From Mucilaginibacter limnophilus (GTDB taxonomy: Bacteria; Bacteroidota; Bacteroidia; Sphingobacteriales; Sphingobacteriaceae): a DNA stretch of 64,000 nucleotides. Numbering within the stretch: the first letter of the stretch is position 1; each line of letters starts with the position of its first letter. Below are positions 61,662-64,000 of the stretch, one piece after another. The stretch spans positions 186,001-250,000 of the forward strand of contig NZ_SACK01000002.1 of NCBI RefSeq assembly GCF_004005815.1, written 5' to 3'. Made by a program: the position numbers and the translations under genes. Below the pieces are notes generated by a model. It ran no database searches. It had not been told where the DNA came from and saw only the letters and a program-made list of their open reading frames with translations.

Positions 61662-63011
61662 CTATACGTCGCGTGATACGGCAATGGCGCTGTTGGTGCC
61701 GCCGAAGCCGTAGTTTAAACAAACTATCTGGTTAATTTCTTTTTCGATGGTTTCCTGCGGTAACAGGTGACGGTATTCAGATACCGGCTTAACAGGACCA
61801 GTCCAGCCCTCTTTAAGCTGAAAAGCTTCCGGTTCGGTATTTAGCGTAGAAGAATTTAAACAAGGAGAAACCTTTTGATTCTCCAGCATCAGCAGCGCCG
61901 CAATAAACTCAACTGAACCGGCAGCACCCAGCATATGCCCGAACTGCGATTTCGGCGCCGAAACATGGTAGCCTTCTTCGCCCAAAACGTCGGTAACGCA
62001 AAGCAGTTCAATGATATCGCCGATAGGTGTTGAAGTGCCGTGCACTTTTACCACATCGGGTTTAATACGCGCGCCTTCAGCAAGACCTGCCCAAAGGCGA
62101 TGCTGCCCGGCAAATGACGGAGCAAACATATCGCCGTCACCATCGGAGTTATTAAAATATTCGTCGATTACACCATAAATATGAGCACCACGAGCTTTGG
62201 CCATTTCATATTCTTCAAGGGCAACAATACCGCCGCCAAACGAGCACACGAAACCATTACGCTGCAAATCGAACGGGCGTGAGCTTTCTTCAGGCGCAAA
62301 ACCTTTGCTTAATACCTGCATGCCATCGAAACCAATAAAGGTTTCAAGAGAAGTGCCTTCAACTCCGCCGCAAATAGCACGGTCCTGCAAGCCGAATTTT
62401 ATTAAACGGTAAGCATAACCAATGTTACCCAAACCGGTAGCACAGGCCGAGCCTATGGATTCGCAAACGCCCCGGTTTTTTATGTAGCAGGATACGTTGG
62501 CGGCGTCGCGGTACACCATCGCGCGGTCAACAGTATGCGAACCCGCTGCGCGGCTTTTCCGCCCTTCCTGAAAAAAGCCATGCCAGGCATTTCGCAAAAT
62601 CACGTGCCCCGCCCCGCCGGAGCCTATTACCACACCTGTTCCTTCTGAGCGGGTTTCGGCCTCTGTCCAGCCGGCCATTTCAATTGATTCTTTAGCGCCT
62701 ATCATGGCCCAAATGCTGCCCATATCGGCAGTGGCCAGGTTAATATCAGGTATGCGGCCTTTTTTGTCGATGTAAGTTTCAGGATATTCGGCCGATGCTA
62801 CGTTGTACACAGCTTCAAGATCCATTTCCTCTTCGGTAATAAAGCCTGCTACTGTCGAGCGTATTTGCTTGCCGTATGCCAATGCCTTATCCCACGATCG
62901 TATCATGCTTTTTCCGGCGAAAAGTTTCTCGCCAAAATCAGCAACGCCGGTACAGGTAGGGAAGGCTCCGCCCATGCCCACCACCGCTACTTTTCTCCCT
63001 GCTACAGGCAT
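61662..63011 (-). CDS. Beta-ketoacyl-ACP synthase (KAS I/II type)
   Basis: 449 residues, a thiolase-fold condensing enzyme that adds two carbons from malonyl-carrier to an acyl chain. The Cys-His-His triad is complete: C190 in SACATG, H324 in VHGTSTP and H359 in QFGHMLGA. A serine-containing CSFGGGIVALEEYE and the C-terminal NYGFGGTNSAI are also typical. Insertions such as FINNDSGDG-like (YFNNSDGDGDMF) and a long first region (TVAGFITEEEMDLEAVYN) set it apart from housekeeping FabF. It begins 2 bp after the carrier-protein gene. The chain type it makes cannot be read. Confidence 0.92.
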   Translation of the reverse strand: MPVAGRKVAVVGMGGAFPTCTGVADFGEKLFAGKSMIRSWDKALAYGKQIRSTVAGFITEEEMDLEAVYNVASAEYPETYIDKKGRIPDINLATADMGSIWAMIGAKESIEMAGWTEAETRSEGTGVVIGSGGAGHVILRNAWHGFFQEGRKSRAAGSHTVDRAMVYRDAANVSCYIKNRGVCESIGSACATGLGNIGYAYRLIKFGLQDRAICGGVEGTSLETFIGFDGMQVLSKGFAPEESSRPFDLQRNGFVCSFGGGIVALEEYEMAKARGAHIYGVIDEYFNNSDGDGDMFAPSFAGQHRLWAGLAEGARIKPDVVKVHGTSTPIGDIIELLCVTDVLGEEGYHVSAPKSQFGHMLGAAGSVEFIAALLMLENQKVSPCLNSSTLNTEPEAFQLKEGWTGPVKPVSEYRHLLPQETIEKEINQIVCLNYGFGGTNSAIAVSRDV

Positions 63012-63013
63012 GG

Positions 63014-63274
63014 TTAACCTCTTTCTTTTGCCAGAATAATTAAATCAATAACGTCTTTCACCTTCGAGCCCAGGTTGTCGATATCGTCATCTTCAAACTC
63101 AACATCAAATTTTTGCTCAACCTTAACAGCTATATTAATAAGCTCAGTAGAAGGCGCGTTCATGTCAGCTAAAAAGTCGGTTTCTTCAGTAACGTTTTCC
63201 AGTTTAGCCGGATCAATGGTTCTGATCGTTTTCAGTACTTCTATTAAGCCCTCAAGTATTTCTTTCCTGTCCAT
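63014..63274 (-). CDS. Acyl carrier protein of the FAS-like operon
   Basis: 86 residues, acidic, four helices. The attachment serine is probably S42 in LADMNAPSTELINI. Housekeeping ACP has DSL at this place; here it reads PST with MNA before it, so the recognition surface differs and a dedicated partner set is likely. The second half (VEQKFDVEFEDDDIDNL) matches the family. Placed between the hotdog dehydratase and the ketosynthase with 5- and 2-bp gaps. Confidence 0.85.
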   Translation of the reverse strand: MDRKEILEGLIEVLKTIRTIDPAKLENVTEETDFLADMNAPSTELINIAVKVEQKFDVEFEDDDIDNLGSKVKDVIDLIILAKERG

Positions 63275-63279
63275 ACAGT

Positions 63280-63846
63280 TTATAATGTATTAAATAATTC
63301 TTTTTTTATCGCCCTGCCGGTGATGTCAAACAGTTCGGCCACCAGTTTAAAATCTTCGCTCAGATCATATGCCTTCAGGCGTTCTTCGTTAAAGTCCCTA
63401 AAGTACGCATCCAAATTCAAACCTGCAGGGGCTTTGTATATCCGGCCGTCACATACCATCTGCCTGAACTTATAAAACTTGATATAACCAATGTTAATGA
63501 ATGTCTGGCCCTTTTCCAAATACGAGTGGTAATTCACGTTACCTATGCCGATAAAAATCGGCATAAAGGTTTCCTTAAGTTCGGTAGGCGTGCACTTCAT
63601 TTTATTACACTCAGAGAAGGTAGCGCATGATACTATAGTAGCCTGCGCAAACGATTCTATCTGATCAACCCCCCTGAATATCCCAAAATGATCATGCACA
63701 TCGCGCTCAAGCGGGGTATAGCTGGCCACAATACCAATTTTCGGATTGTGCCAGTGATAATTATTAACCAGTCGTTTTGTGGGGCCATGCAACAGCCAGT
63801 CCTTAGGCTTTTCGCCAACCAGTGTGTCGTTAAAAGTATCAGTCAT
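63280..63846 (-). CDS. Hotdog-fold dehydratase/thioesterase-like protein
   Basis: 188 residues. The central HDHFGIFRGVDQIESFAQA resembles the HFPGRPVMPGVLQIEAMAQ region of FabZ 3-hydroxyacyl-ACP dehydratase, where H is catalytic, and beta strands follow (GQTFINIGYIKFYKFRQMV). The part before it, KIGIVASYTPLERDV, is the first strand pattern of the fold. It probably carries the dehydration step between the FabG and FabI enzymes, but a thioesterase role cannot be excluded. It is 5 bp before the ACP gene. The cysteine-rich CNKMKCTPTE loop is unusual. Confidence 0.68.
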   Translation of the reverse strand: MTDTFNDTLVGEKPKDWLLHGPTKRLVNNYHWHNPKIGIVASYTPLERDVHDHFGIFRGVDQIESFAQATIVSCATFSECNKMKCTPTELKETFMPIFIGIGNVNYHSYLEKGQTFINIGYIKFYKFRQMVCDGRIYKAPAGLNLDAYFRDFNEERLKAYDLSEDFKLVAELFDITGRAIKKELFNTL

Positions 63847-63849
63847 GTA

Positions 63850-64000
63850 CTAAAATAATCCTCCGTTAATATTTATGCTGGTAGCGTTGATGTATGATGC
63901 TTTGTCTGAAAGCAGAAAGGCCACGGTTTCGGCTACGTCATCAACATTACCGAAGCGTTTGGCAGGTATCATATTCAGGTACTTTTCTTTTTCGGCAGCG
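63850..64000 (-). CDS. FabG-like short-chain dehydrogenase, C-terminal end (runs off window)
   Basis: Only the last 49 residues are in the window. They read AAEKEKYLNMIPAKRFGNVD, then DVAETVAFLLSDKASYINA and TSININGGLF, which is the standard end of 3-oxoacyl-ACP reductase and related short-chain dehydrogenases (PxxRxGxxxEVA ... AxYINGxxIxVxGG). It would be the reduction step of the operon. The stop TAG is 3 bp before the dehydratase gene. The catalytic residues lie outside the window. Confidence 0.82.
   Translation of the reverse strand, partial: AAEKEKYLNMIPAKRFGNVDDVAETVAFLLSDKASYINATSININGGLF

Noticed and set aside
61657..61722. Longer N-terminus for the FabI-like reductase
   Set aside because: It overlaps the end of the ketosynthase and the added residues are basic and unlike the family; the nucleotide-binding strand begins right after the ATG at 61656.

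Overview
The window reads as chromosomal DNA from a member of the Bacteroidota, most likely family Sphingobacteriaceae (Mucilaginibacter or Pedobacter-like). The evidence is two SusC/SusD-type outer-membrane glycan uptake loci, a type IX secretion (T9SS) adhesin with a gliding-motility-type C-terminal domain beside PorP/SprF and OmpA partners, a PadR-PspC pair, many Bacteroidota-only families (DUF6377, DUF6607, DUF3667, DUF1735), and promoters of the Bacteroidota type (TTTG, about 20 nt, TAnnTTTG). The genus is an inference; no rRNA is present.

Layout. 1-10.6 kb: a starch/maltodextrin utilisation locus (end of a DUF6377 regulator, SusA-like GH13, SusC, SusD, SusE/F-like binding protein, CBM48-GH13 lipoprotein). 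10.7-22.2 kb: housekeeping and envelope genes (DUF892, DUF6607, YbaB, serine hydrolase, twin TPR proteins, fumarase, S1/P1 nuclease, a low-molecular-weight phosphatase gene broken by an in-frame stop, an M14 peptidase). 22.3-32.2 kb: RecQ, the glycogen genes glgA-glgC, a TonB-dependent barrel protein, and a PadR-PspC operon with a small coupled gene. 32.3-38.1 kb: a second SusC/SusD locus with a DUF1735 lipoprotein and no glycosidase. 38.1-42.5 kb: DoxX, LD-carboxypeptidase, methionyl-tRNA synthetase, tRNA-Arg(CCU) and a 2H phosphoesterase. 42.5-49.6 kb: a looser region with possible gene relics, a Crp/Fnr regulator, an arylsulfotransferase-like lipoprotein, an MFS transporter, exonuclease III and a CvpA-CAP fusion. 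49.9-56.5 kb: the T9SS adhesin module. 56.5-59 kb: DUF3667 and TPR proteins. 59-64 kb, minus strand: a tight fatty-acid-synthase-like operon (partial FabG, hotdog dehydratase, ACP, ketosynthase, FabI-like reductase, phosphopantetheinyl transferase, alpha/beta hydrolase, acyltransferase) that runs off the right edge.

How the parts fit. The left locus would bind starch at the surface, cut it (GH13 lipoprotein), import oligosaccharides (SusCD) and cut them further in the periplasm (SusA); glgC-glgA would store the glucose as glycogen. The right-hand operon carries its own carrier protein and activating enzyme and ends in an acyltransferase, so it probably makes a specialised acyl chain delivered to a lipid; its product cannot be read from this window. 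The intergenic spaces hold several repeat families (CTCTCC terminator hairpins, TGTCAT...ATGACA inverted repeats, TGCACATCT-type modules, GTGTTGAC tandem repeats). I saw no CRISPR array, transposase, prophage or rRNA.
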